Below, in pieces: positions 39,075 to 46,292 of a stretch of 64,000 bases of DNA. This DNA is from Caballeronia peredens. Its GTDB lineage: Bacteria > Pseudomonadota > Gammaproteobacteria > Burkholderiales > Burkholderiaceae. Below the pieces are notes generated by a model. That model had not been told where the DNA came from. It searched no databases and saw nothing but the letters and a program-made list of their open reading frames with translations. The stretch is from the NCBI GenBank assembly GCA_001544595.2, contig FCOH02000013.1:62001-126000 (forward strand). Direction: 5' to 3'. Position numbers and translations under genes: made by a program. Every line of letters starts with the position of its first letter. Positions within the stretch are counted from its first letter, which is position 1.

Positions 39075-40433
39075 ATGTTCGCATCCACGGGACGTCTCAC
39101 CGATCTGATCTGCGGCACCGAGGCGGCGAACGCGCTCTGGTCGCCGCGTGCGACCGTGCAGGCGATGCTCGACGTCGAAGCCGCGCTCGCGCGCGCGTCG
39201 GCGCTGCACGGCGTGATTCCGCCGGGCGCGGTGGACGCGATCGTCGCCGCGTGCCGGGCCGACAACATCGACGCCGACGCGTTGATGGCCGGCGCGCACG
39301 CGGGCGGCAATCTCGCGATTCCGCTCGTCAAGCAACTGACGGCGGCGGTCAAGGCGAACGATGCCGAAGCCGCCAAGTACGTGCACTGGGGCGCGACGAG
39401 TCAGGACATCATCGATACCGGCGTCGTGCTGCAACTGCGCGCGGCGCTCGATCTGCTCGATGCCGACTTGCGCGCCCTGTCCGACGCGCTGGTGACAAAG
39501 GCGCAGGCGCATCGCGCGACGCCGATGATCGGCCGCACGTGGCTGCAGCAGGCGCTGCCGATCACGCTCGGTCTGAAATTCGCGCAATGGCTCGACGCCC
39601 TCACGCGTCATCGCGCGCGTCTCGGCGAGTTGCGCGACCGCGCGCTCGTGCTGCAATTCGGCGGCGCGGCGGGCACGCTCGCCAGTCTGCGCGACAAGGC
39701 ACTGCCGGTCGCGCAAGCGCTCGCGGACGACCTGAAGCTGAAGCTGCCCGCCTTGCCATGGCACACGCAGCGCGATCGCATCGCTGAAAGCGCGTCGTTT
39801 CTCGGCATGCTGACGGGCACGCTCGGCAAGATCGCACGCGACATTTCGCTGATGATGCAGACCGAACTCGGCGAAGTCGCCGAACCGGCCGCGGCAGGCA
39901 AGGGCGGTTCGTCGACGATGCCGCACAAGCGCAATCCCGTCGGCTGCGCGGCGGTGCTGACGGCCGCGACGCGCGCGCCGAACCTCGTCGCGACGATCTT
40001 CGCGGGCATGGTGCAGGAACACGAGCGCGCGCTCGGCGGCTGGCAGGCCGAATGGGAAGCGCTGCCCGACCTCGCGCGGCTCGCGTCGGGCGCGCTTGCG
40101 AGCATGCTGGGCATCGTGCCGGCGTTGGAAATCAACGTCGAACGGCTCGCGCACAACCTCAACGTGACCAACGGCCTCGTGCTCGGTGAAGCGGTGATGC
40201 TCGCGCTCGGCGACAAGATCGGCCGCCTCGACGCGCACAAGCTGGTCGAGGGCGCATCGAAGGCGTCGGTGGCGAACGGCACGTCGCTGTTCGACGAACT
40301 CGCCGCCGACGAAACCGTCACGCGCCATCTGTCGCACGATCAACTGAAGCAATTGCTCGATCCGGCGAACTACGTCGGTCAGGCGCAGGCGTTCGTGGAT
40401 GCATCGATCGCAAGCGCAAACTCGAAAGAATAG
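39075..40433 (+). CDS. pcaB: 3-carboxy-cis,cis-muconate cycloisomerase
   Basis: A 452-residue member of the fumarase/aspartase superfamily that lactonises 3-carboxymuconate to 4-carboxymuconolactone. The superfamily signature GGSSTMPHKRNPVG is present, with HWGATSQDIIDTG near residue 97. Its ATG lies four bases after the pcaF stop. Adenylosuccinate lyase has the same fold, but the length and operon context support PcaB. Confidence 0.95.
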   Translation: MFASTGRLTDLICGTEAANALWSPRATVQAMLDVEAALARASALHGVIPPGAVDAIVAACRADNIDADALMAGAHAGGNLAIPLVKQLTAAVKANDAEAAKYVHWGATSQDIIDTGVVLQLRAALDLLDADLRALSDALVTKAQAHRATPMIGRTWLQQALPITLGLKFAQWLDALTRHRARLGELRDRALVLQFGGAAGTLASLRDKALPVAQALADDLKLKLPALPWHTQRDRIAESASFLGMLTGTLGKIARDISLMMQTELGEVAEPAAAGKGGSSTMPHKRNPVGCAAVLTAATRAPNLVATIFAGMVQEHERALGGWQAEWEALPDLARLASGALASMLGIVPALEINVERLAHNLNVTNGLVLGEAVMLALGDKIGRLDAHKLVEGASKASVANGTSLFDELAADETVTRHLSHDQLKQLLDPANYVGQAQAFVDASIASANSKE

Positions 40434-40446
40434 GAGCCGCAAAAAC

Positions 40447-41241
40447 ATGCCTCTCGCCGAAGTAAACGGAACCCGGATTCACTATCGCGTCGATGTCACG
40501 GCGGGCGACGACGCCCCGTGGCTCGTGCTGTCGAATTCGCTCGGCGCCGATGTCTCGATGTGGACGCCGAACATCGAGGCGTTCGCGCAGCGCTATCGCG
40601 TCGTGCGCTACGACACCCGCGGCCACGGTCATTCGGATGTGCCGCCCGGGCCGTACACGATCGATCAACTGATCGGCGATGTGATCGGACTGATGGATCA
40701 TCTGAAGATCGAGCGCGCGAACTACTGCGGCCTGTCGATGGGCGGGCTGACCGGCATCGGTCTCGCCGCGCGTCATCCTGCGCGTTTCGCGCGCGTCGTG
40801 CTCTCGAACACGGCCGCGCTGATCGGCTCCGACGCCGTGTGGACGCCGCGCGCCGCGAAGGCACGCGAGCCGGGCGGCATGCCCGCGCTCACCGACGCCG
40901 TGATCGCGCGCTGGTTCACCGCGCCGTTCATCGAGCGCGAGCAGCTCGAACTCGCGAATATCCGCGACGTGTTCCGCCACACTTCGGGCGACGGCTACGC
41001 GTCGAACTGCGAGGCGATCCGCGACGCCGACCTGCGCGGCGAAGCCCGAACGATCACGTTGCCGGTGCTCGTGATCGCGGGCACGCACGATCTGTCGACC
41101 ACGGCCGAGCAGGGCCGCGAACTGGCGGGTTATATCGGTGGTTCGCGCTACGTCGAACTCGACGCGGCGCATCTGTCGAACATCGAAAAGCGCGACGACT
41201 ACACGCGCGCCGTCCTCGACTTTCTCGGAGAACAACAATGA
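40447..41241 (+). CDS. pcaD: 3-oxoadipate enol-lactonase
   Basis: A 264-residue alpha/beta-hydrolase that opens the enol-lactone ring to 3-oxoadipate. Nucleophile Ser97 lies in YCGLSMGGLTG, with VIAGTHDLSTT and DAAHLSNIEKRD giving the acid and His. The ATG at 40447 gives the usual MPLAEVNG start and is preceded by AGGAG. Its stop overlaps the pcaC start by four bases. Confidence 0.95.
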   Translation: MPLAEVNGTRIHYRVDVTAGDDAPWLVLSNSLGADVSMWTPNIEAFAQRYRVVRYDTRGHGHSDVPPGPYTIDQLIGDVIGLMDHLKIERANYCGLSMGGLTGIGLAARHPARFARVVLSNTAALIGSDAVWTPRAAKAREPGGMPALTDAVIARWFTAPFIEREQLELANIRDVFRHTSGDGYASNCEAIRDADLRGEARTITLPVLVIAGTHDLSTTAEQGRELAGYIGGSRYVELDAAHLSNIEKRDDYTRAVLDFLGEQQ

Positions 41242-41621
41242 CCGACGACGAACGCTACGAAGCCGGCATGCGGGTGCGCCGCGCGGTGCTGTCCGACGCG
41301 CACGTCGACCGCTCGCTCGAAAACCGCACCGAGCTCACGACCGAATTCCAGAATTTCATCACCCGTTACGCGTGGGGCGAGATCTGGACGCGCGAGGGTT
41401 TGCCGCGTCATACGCGCAGCCTTCTCACCATCGCGATGATGGTCGCGCTCAACCGCGGCGAGGAACTCGCGCTGCATTTGCGCGCCGCGAAGAACAACGG
41501 CGTGACGCAGGACGAGATCAAGGAAGTGCTGATGCAGACGGCCATCTATTGCGGCGTGCCGGCGGCCAATTCGGCGTTCCATCTCGCGCAGAAGATCTTC
41601 GACGAAGAGCAAAAAGCGTAA
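41238..41621 (+). CDS. pcaC: 4-carboxymuconolactone decarboxylase
   Basis: A 127-residue CMD-family protein that decarboxylates 4-carboxymuconolactone to 3-oxoadipate enol-lactone. It starts MTDDERYEAGMRVRRAVL and has the family stretch TLAALNRGEELALHLR-like sequence and EIKEVLMQTAIYCGVPAAN. It is a separate gene, not fused to PcaD as in PcaL of some bacteria; the ATGA overlap gives coupling. It ends the operon before a strong two-way terminator. Confidence 0.95.
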   Translation: MTDDERYEAGMRVRRAVLSDAHVDRSLENRTELTTEFQNFITRYAWGEIWTREGLPRHTRSLLTIAMMVALNRGEELALHLRAAKNNGVTQDEIKEVLMQTAIYCGVPAANSAFHLAQKIFDEEQKA

Positions 41622-41650
41622 ATCTCGCCGATGCGCCGTGCGGTTCGCGC

Positions 41651-41687
41651 AAAGCCGTCTTTCGGGAAATCCGGAAGACGGCTTTTT
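41651..41687. terminator. bidirectional terminator between pcaC and the DUF3443 gene
   Basis: AAAGCCGTCTT (41651-41661) pairs with AAGACGGCTTT (41675-41685), followed by more T on the plus strand and preceded by A-rich sequence for the minus strand. It lies between convergent genes. Confidence 0.88.
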
Positions 41688-41698
41688 GCTTTCATGCT

Positions 41699-43009
41699 TC
41701 AGAACGCGTAGTACGGGCCGGCGCCCGCGGGCGTCGCGCGGCCCTGGATCGCGGTGAAGACACGCCGGCCGTAGAAGAACGGCAAGCCCCAGTCGAAGAA
41801 GCCGCTCGCCGCGCCGGCGAGATTGTCGAAGGCGAAGTTGCCCGTGCCGAACAGCGTCGTCGACGCGGTGACCGTGAAACTGACCGCGCCTTGCGTGCCG
41901 ACCGGCGAACGGATCGTCGCGGAGAAAGTTTGCGGCGTGGCCGGGCAATACCACACGCCGCACTTGGCGAGCGTCGTCGACGGAAAGAAGACGGCGTTCG
42001 ATCCGCTGTCGATGAAACTCGAGCCGTACTGGCTGCCGCCAAAATCCGTCGTGACGTAGCCCGTGGCCGAATTCGACGGAAGCACGGTCGCCGAGCCGAG
42101 CAGATTGTTCGACTGCGAGCCGATGCCGAAGGTCAGCGTGCCCGTCACCGACGATGCGCCGCTGTCCGGCACGTCCGGCAGCTCGATCAGCACGCCGTTG
42201 TTGTCGGTGGCGAAGTTGGCGACCGGATTGGTCACCTGCCGCGCCACCGCCACCGCGCTCGCCGCGCAACCGTCGGCGCCGCAGTCGTAATACCAGCGCG
42301 GCATCGCCGAGTTGGAGCAGTTGCTGCCGCAATCGGCGACGAACGGGCCGACGCCGAGAATGCCGTTGCCGCGCAACGACGACGCGCTCAGCATCGGCAG
42401 GCCGGACTGGCTGCAGTCCGTCGCGGCGCCGGGCACCGCGCTGTCGGCGATGACCTGCACGGAGGTCGAGGCCGCGACCTGACCGGCGAGCTTCACGTCG
42501 GCCTGACGCACCGCGCCCCACGTATAGCCCGAGCCGAACACGGCGCATTCGGCGACGACCGAGTTCGGCGCGCCACCGGCAACGAGCGGAAGCGCGACGG
42601 CCGGAGCAAGCGCGGACGCCAGCACGCGCAATCCGTGCGAGCCGGTATCGACCTGAATGTTGTCGACGGTCTGGCACGCGTTCGTGCCGGGCACGCAGAT
42701 CGTCACGCTCGTTTGCAGCATGTTGCGCGTGCTGGTGGGCGTGCGCGTGACGGTGATCGGCTGGACGTTGGGCGTCGTCGATTGCGTGACGCTCGTGCTG
42801 GCGGGGCTCGGGGCCGCGGGCGCACTGGTGTTCGCCGGAGCGCTGGCCGTCGCGGGCGCGCTCGTCTGCGCGGGACTTGCGGGCGCGTTGCCGCCGGAGT
42901 CGCTGCCACCGCCGCCGCCACCGCCACCGCAGGCGACCAGGAGCGCGCATAGCAGCATGCAGAGCAGAAGCGCGGGCGAGAAGGAAAAGGGAAGGGCGCG
43001 GGATTGCAT
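41699..43009 (-). CDS. DUF3443 lipoprotein with pepsin-like motifs
   Basis: A 436-residue exported protein of the DUF3443 family. A lipoprotein signal ends LLVAC (Cys27), with Gly at +2 favouring the outer membrane. A Gly/Ala/Ser/Pro linker (28-80) precedes the main domain. That domain carries, in order, VDTGSHGLRV (Asp121), FGSGYTWG, NGILGVGP, LTFGIG, FIDSGSNAVFF (Asp334) and a closing WGLPFFYGRRVFTAI. This is the series found in pepsin-like (A1) aspartic proteases: two D-T/S-G motifs, flap, hydrophobic-Gly and last strand. Catalysis is inferred, not known. AGGAG overlapping the stop of the upstream DUF2844 gene couples the two. Confidence 0.9.
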   Translation of the reverse strand: MQSRALPFSFSPALLLCMLLCALLVACGGGGGGGGSDSGGNAPASPAQTSAPATASAPANTSAPAAPSPASTSVTQSTTPNVQPITVTRTPTSTRNMLQTSVTICVPGTNACQTVDNIQVDTGSHGLRVLASALAPAVALPLVAGGAPNSVVAECAVFGSGYTWGAVRQADVKLAGQVAASTSVQVIADSAVPGAATDCSQSGLPMLSASSLRGNGILGVGPFVADCGSNCSNSAMPRWYYDCGADGCAASAVAVARQVTNPVANFATDNNGVLIELPDVPDSGASSVTGTLTFGIGSQSNNLLGSATVLPSNSATGYVTTDFGGSQYGSSFIDSGSNAVFFPSTTLAKCGVWYCPATPQTFSATIRSPVGTQGAVSFTVTASTTLFGTGNFAFDNLAGAASGFFDWGLPFFYGRRVFTAIQGRATPAGAGPYYAF

Positions 43010-43017
43010 GTCGGCTC

Positions 43018-43476
43018 CTATTCGATGTCAGTCGCACTGACGCCCGGCGGCAGCGCGCTCGCGAGCCATGCGCGGCCGCTGAACTCGCGCAGCCGCATGC
43101 GGTTTTCGACGACGAGATCGCCCTGCGCGACGCGCGCCGTGTGCAGGCCGGCCGCGCCGATCGTCGCATTCGCGCCCTCCTTGAACGTGTCGAAATAGGC
43201 GCCGAGAAGCGACTGGACATTCGGCATCGCGGGCCCGCGCCAGGACACCGCGTAGACCTTGCCGCTCGAATCCACGTATTCACGCACGACGATGCCGCTC
43301 GGATCGGTCGTCTCGTGATACTCGACGAGACCGCTCTGCGCCCGATGTATCACGTCGCCGGCCGCGCTGTCCGCGTCGCGCGCGGCGCCGAGTTGCGCGT
43401 GGGCAGGCATCGCTGCGACGAGCGAAACTGTGGCCAGCAGACTCGCTATGTAATAAGGATGACTGATTGATTTCAT
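43018..43476 (-). CDS. DUF2844 secreted protein
   Basis: A 152-residue protein with a signal peptide (1-27, ending MPAHA) and a mature part of the DUF2844 family (DPSGIVVREYVDSSGKVYAVSW, LLGAYFDTF). Function is unknown. It lies eight bases upstream of the DUF3443 gene, and the two families commonly occur together in Burkholderiaceae as I recall. A partner, substrate or inhibitor role for the DUF3443 protein is a guess. GGAGA lies about ten bases before the ATG. Confidence 0.88.
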   Translation of the reverse strand: MKSISHPYYIASLLATVSLVAAMPAHAQLGAARDADSAAGDVIHRAQSGLVEYHETTDPSGIVVREYVDSSGKVYAVSWRGPAMPNVQSLLGAYFDTFKEGANATIGAAGLHTARVAQGDLVVENRMRLREFSGRAWLASALPPGVSATDIE

Positions 43477-43890
43477 CGCCTATCTCTCCGTTATTTAGGA
43501 TCATTCGTATATTTTTGAGATGAATTTTATGGTGAAGAATGAGCAAAGCGATAGGGCGATCAGTGTGCTGAGAAAGTGCGTTGAAAATAGCGAGAAGTGG
43601 CGACAATCTCCTATGAATCAACGAGTTGGAAGCTGCGCAAGGCTGAATTCCGTATTTTCAAGAATGTCACAATTTGTCAAAATCGAGCTTTCAACAGACG
43701 AAAGATTTTCTGGCGCGCGATTGATTGCGTGAAGGCTGTTTTTTAGAACGAAAAGCAGTGTTCAGGTGAACGATCGCAAAAGACGGCGGGGCGCGTTCTT
43801 CTCTTTTTGCACGGCACGTCGCCGGACCGGTAAAATACTGGGTTGATCCACGGAAGAACGCCCGTGGCGTAGCGGAAGGACTTTCCAGAC
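43477..43890. other. AT-richer divergent intergenic region
   Basis: These 414 bases between the DUF2844 gene and bamC are visibly more AT-rich than the surroundings and hold no convincing gene; a 70-residue frame at 43520-43732 has no recognisable character. It must contain promoters for both sides; the bamC one is listed separately. In related genomes dapA normally sits here, directly upstream of bamC. Confidence 0.5.
43807..43836 (+). promoter_or_regulatory. sigma-70 promoter of bamC
   Basis: TTGCAC (43807-43812) and TAAAAT (43831-43836) are 18 bases apart, ending 54 bases before the bamC ATG. Confidence 0.65.
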
Positions 43891-45111
43891 ATGACAGATT
43901 TTCGTGTAACCAAGCGGATGGCTGCGCTTTTCGTGGTGGCCGGAATCGTTGCGGGATGCGGTTCGTCGAATCCCAATGCGTTCAACTACAAGAGCGATCA
44001 GCGTTCGAAACAGGTGTCTCTCGCCGTTCCGCCGAATCTGCTCGACGAGGCGGCCGACCAGCGTTCGCTTCCGCCGCAGGGCGGGCAGGCGTCGCTGTCC
44101 GATCTGCAGCAGATTCAGAAAGTCGCCCCGAACGCACCCACGGTGGTTCCGCCGGTGTCGGGCATGCGCATTCAGCGCGACGGCGCCGAGCGCTGGCTCG
44201 TCGTCGACGGCAAGACGCCCGATCAGGTGTGGCCGCAGATCCGCCGCTTCTGGCAGGAGCAGGGCTTTCTGCTCGTCGTGGACCAGCGCGACAAGGGCGT
44301 GATGGAAACCGACTGGAACGAAACCCATCCGCAGATTTCCGACGGCCTGATTCGCGACACGCTCGCCAAGGCGACCGGCAACGCGTATGTCACGGCCGAG
44401 CGCAACAAGTACCGCACGCGGCTGGAGCAGGCGCCCGACGGCGGCACGTACGTGTTCATCAGCCAGAAGGGCATGCGCGAAGCGCTTACCGGCGTGAACA
44501 ACGATTCGAGCCAGTGGCAGGCGCGTCCGAACGATCCGGCGCTCGAGAACGAATATCTGAAGCGCCTGATGTCATCGCTGTCACTGGCGGATCAGCGGCA
44601 GGCTTCGGGCGGCGCGACGTCGCTCGACACGCCGGCCGTGGCCGGCGCCGCGCGCACCGCGCCTGGCGCCGCGCCCAAGGGCGGCGATGCGAAGGCCGCC
44701 GCGGTTGCCGCGCAGAACGTCGCGAACTCGGGCAACACGCCGATCAGAAACGAAGTCGTGCCCGAGGCCGAGTCGTCGCAACTGACCTTGCCGGAAGCCT
44801 ACGATCGCGCGTGGCTGCGCGTGGGCATCGCGCTCGATCGCGCGAACTTCACGGTGGACGACCGCGACCGCGCGAAGGGCGTGTACTACGTGCGCTACGT
44901 GGATCCGACCGACAAGACATCGGCGCAGCAGGGCTTCTGGAGCCAGGTGTTCCACGGCCGCAAGGAAATGAAGGCGAAGCAGTATCAGATCAACGTGCGC
45001 GCGCTGACCGAACAGCAGACGCGCGTGGCGATCGTCGACGACAAAGGCCAGGTCGATGCCTCGCCGCAGGCCCGTCAGATCATGGCGCTGCTCGCCGATC
45101 AGATCAGCTGA
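43891..45111 (+). CDS. bamC: outer-membrane assembly lipoprotein BamC
   Basis: A 406-residue BamC (NlpB/DapX), an accessory lipoprotein of the BAM complex that inserts beta-barrel proteins. A lipoprotein signal ends at Cys23 (GIVAGC), followed by the unstructured N-terminal segment and two helix-grip domains (AERWLVVDGKTPDQVWPQIRRF; LTLPEAYDRAWLRVGIALDR) joined by an Ala-rich linker. It is longer than E. coli BamC (344), mainly through the linker. It has its own promoter and terminator and stands without dapA, its usual neighbour. Confidence 0.93.
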   Translation: MTDFRVTKRMAALFVVAGIVAGCGSSNPNAFNYKSDQRSKQVSLAVPPNLLDEAADQRSLPPQGGQASLSDLQQIQKVAPNAPTVVPPVSGMRIQRDGAERWLVVDGKTPDQVWPQIRRFWQEQGFLLVVDQRDKGVMETDWNETHPQISDGLIRDTLAKATGNAYVTAERNKYRTRLEQAPDGGTYVFISQKGMREALTGVNNDSSQWQARPNDPALENEYLKRLMSSLSLADQRQASGGATSLDTPAVAGAARTAPGAAPKGGDAKAAAVAAQNVANSGNTPIRNEVVPEAESSQLTLPEAYDRAWLRVGIALDRANFTVDDRDRAKGVYYVRYVDPTDKTSAQQGFWSQVFHGRKEMKAKQYQINVRALTEQQTRVAIVDDKGQVDASPQARQIMALLADQIS

Positions 45112-45143
45112 ACGCGTCTTTTTCGCGGCGCAGTTCCGTACAA

Positions 45144-45170
45144 ACCGCCTCCTTCGCGAGGCGGTTTTTT
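45144..45170 (+). terminator. terminator of bamC
   Basis: ACCGCCTC (45144-45151) pairs with GAGGCGGT (45158-45165), loop CTTCGC, followed by TTTTTT. Confidence 0.88.
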
Positions 45171-45585
45171 ATTGCCCGTTCGCGGCGAATGCCTTGCGCG
45201 CAAACGATCGCTTTTGCCACGCACGCTAATGCGACTCTCGCAATCGAATTGCGCAGACAATTCTTTTTATCGCGAAATGTGCGCAAAAGCTTATAGGAAA
45301 CGGTCGCGTGGACAGTACATTGCATCAATGGCGCGATGCACGGCAGTCGATAAATTCGAGCGCGGCTGATCGGGCGCGTTGCACGGAACACACTGACGAT
45401 TGGTTCGCTTCATGCGAACCCCGATGGCCCCGTCGCCTATCCTCGTAGGGCGACGGTTTTTGCCCGCGTTTCCACCGAAACGCGGGCTTTTTCTTGTGCG
45501 CGCGAAACGCTGCAATTTCGGCGCCGCGCGGCGCGGGCGGTTATGCTCCTGCTTTCGTCTTTTCATCGAATACAGGAGAACGCTC
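45171..45585 (+). other. long non-coding gap between bamC and the ABM gene
   Basis: After the bamC terminator, 415 bases carry no convincing ORF; frames such as 45172-45369 have no protein character. The stretch contains a run of three perfect hairpins, two of them terminator-like, described as a candidate small RNA. No clear sigma-70 promoter could be read; CTTATAGG near 45290 is a weak -10 candidate. Confidence 0.5.
45402..45494 (+). ncRNA. candidate small-RNA 3' end with tandem terminators
   Basis: Three successive perfect stems: GGTTCGC/GCGAACC (45402-45420), CCGTCGCC/GGCGACGG (45430-45456) followed by TTTTT, and the ten-pair GCCCGCGTTT/AAACGCGGGC (45462-45487) followed by TTTTTCTT. Two back-to-back intrinsic terminators with no ORF before them, downstream of a gene that has its own terminator, suggest a separate short transcript. 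The alternative is an attenuator in the leader of the ABM gene at 45586. No homology to a known RNA is claimed, and the 5' end is undefined. Confidence 0.45.
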
Positions 45586-45876
45586 ATGTCGGAAGTTGCG
45601 GTCGTCGCTATCTTGGTGGCCAAGCCGGGCCGGGAAGAAGAGCTGAGGCAAGTGCTCGAAGCCAACGTCGCGCCGACGAGAAAGGAGGCGGGCGCGCTGC
45701 AGTACGACCTGCACCGCGACATCAAAGAGCCGCGCCGCTTCATCTTCTTCGAGCGCTGGGAAAGTGAAGCCGCGCTCGACGAGCACGGCCGGTCCGCGCA
45801 TATTCAGGCGTTCCGCGCGAAGTCGCCGGAACTCTGCGAGCACGCCGAGGTGCATCGCGCGGGCAAGATCCTCTGA
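45586..45876 (+). CDS. ABM-family putative monooxygenase
   Basis: A 96-residue single-domain antibiotic-biosynthesis-monooxygenase (YgiN-like) protein with VAILVAKPGREEELRQVLE, GALQYDLHRD and FFERWESEAALDEHGRSAHI. Such proteins act on quinones or small aromatics, or degrade reactive by-products; the role here is unknown. AGGAGA lies before the ATG at 45586, which starts the fold correctly. It converges on a small hypothetical gene. Confidence 0.9.
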   Translation: MSEVAVVAILVAKPGREEELRQVLEANVAPTRKEAGALQYDLHRDIKEPRRFIFFERWESEAALDEHGRSAHIQAFRAKSPELCEHAEVHRAGKIL

Positions 45877-45887
45877 AGCTAAGCGCG

Positions 45888-46148
45888 TCAGTGCGTCTCG
45901 TGCGGGACGTCGAGGATCAGGATGATGGTCCAGTCGGCGTCGCCGTCGTGATGATACTGGCGCTCCGCCACGATGAACGGCTGCTGCTTGCCCGCCGGCC
46001 CGAGAAAGAGCACGTCGCCTTCCATCGGCAGGCACTCGACCGGCGGCAGCGCCAGATACTCGTCCTTGTTCGCATTGCGCGGCATCAGTTTTTCGATTTT
46101 GCGCGATGCCGCTTCGGTCCATTCGATATCGAGCTGGATGTTGCTCAT
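45888..46148 (-). CDS. hypothetical protein
   Basis: An 86-residue acidic soluble protein, not recognised: IQLDIEWTEAASRKIEKLMPRN, then LPPVECLPMEGDVLFLGPAGKQQPFIVAERQYHHD, then WTIILILDVPHETH. The alternation looks like a small beta-barrel. The ATG at 46148 is the most natural start; the frame is open 33 codons further. It converges on the ABM gene with 11 bases between and lies downstream of aceB, on the same strand but behind a terminator. Confidence 0.68.
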   Translation of the reverse strand: MSNIQLDIEWTEAASRKIEKLMPRNANKDEYLALPPVECLPMEGDVLFLGPAGKQQPFIVAERQYHHDGDADWTIILILDVPHETH

Positions 46149-46246
46149 GCTGTCGTTCGCACGGTGAGTGCGCTCCACGGTTGAATCGTTAAAAAGACGA
46201 TGCGCAATGTAGCACACGCCATGCTCGATCCATGATGCGCCTCCCA

Positions 46247-46272
46247 TGAAAAAACGGCCCGAAGGCCGTTTC
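46247..46272 (-). terminator. terminator of aceB
   Basis: Read leftward, AAACGGCC (from 46271) pairs with GGCCGTTT (to 46252) around a CTTCGG-type tip, then a run of T to 46249. It lies 21 bases after the aceB stop. Confidence 0.85.
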
Positions 46273-46292
46273 TCCCGCTGCGCGCGACGCGC

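Noticed and set aside
43520-43732. A 70-codon ORF upstream of bamC
   Set aside because: No Shine-Dalgarno, no recognisable motif, and it lies in an AT-rich control region.
45172-45369. A 65-codon ORF between bamC and the ABM gene
   Set aside because: Starts within the bamC terminator tail and has no protein character; the area is better explained as non-coding.
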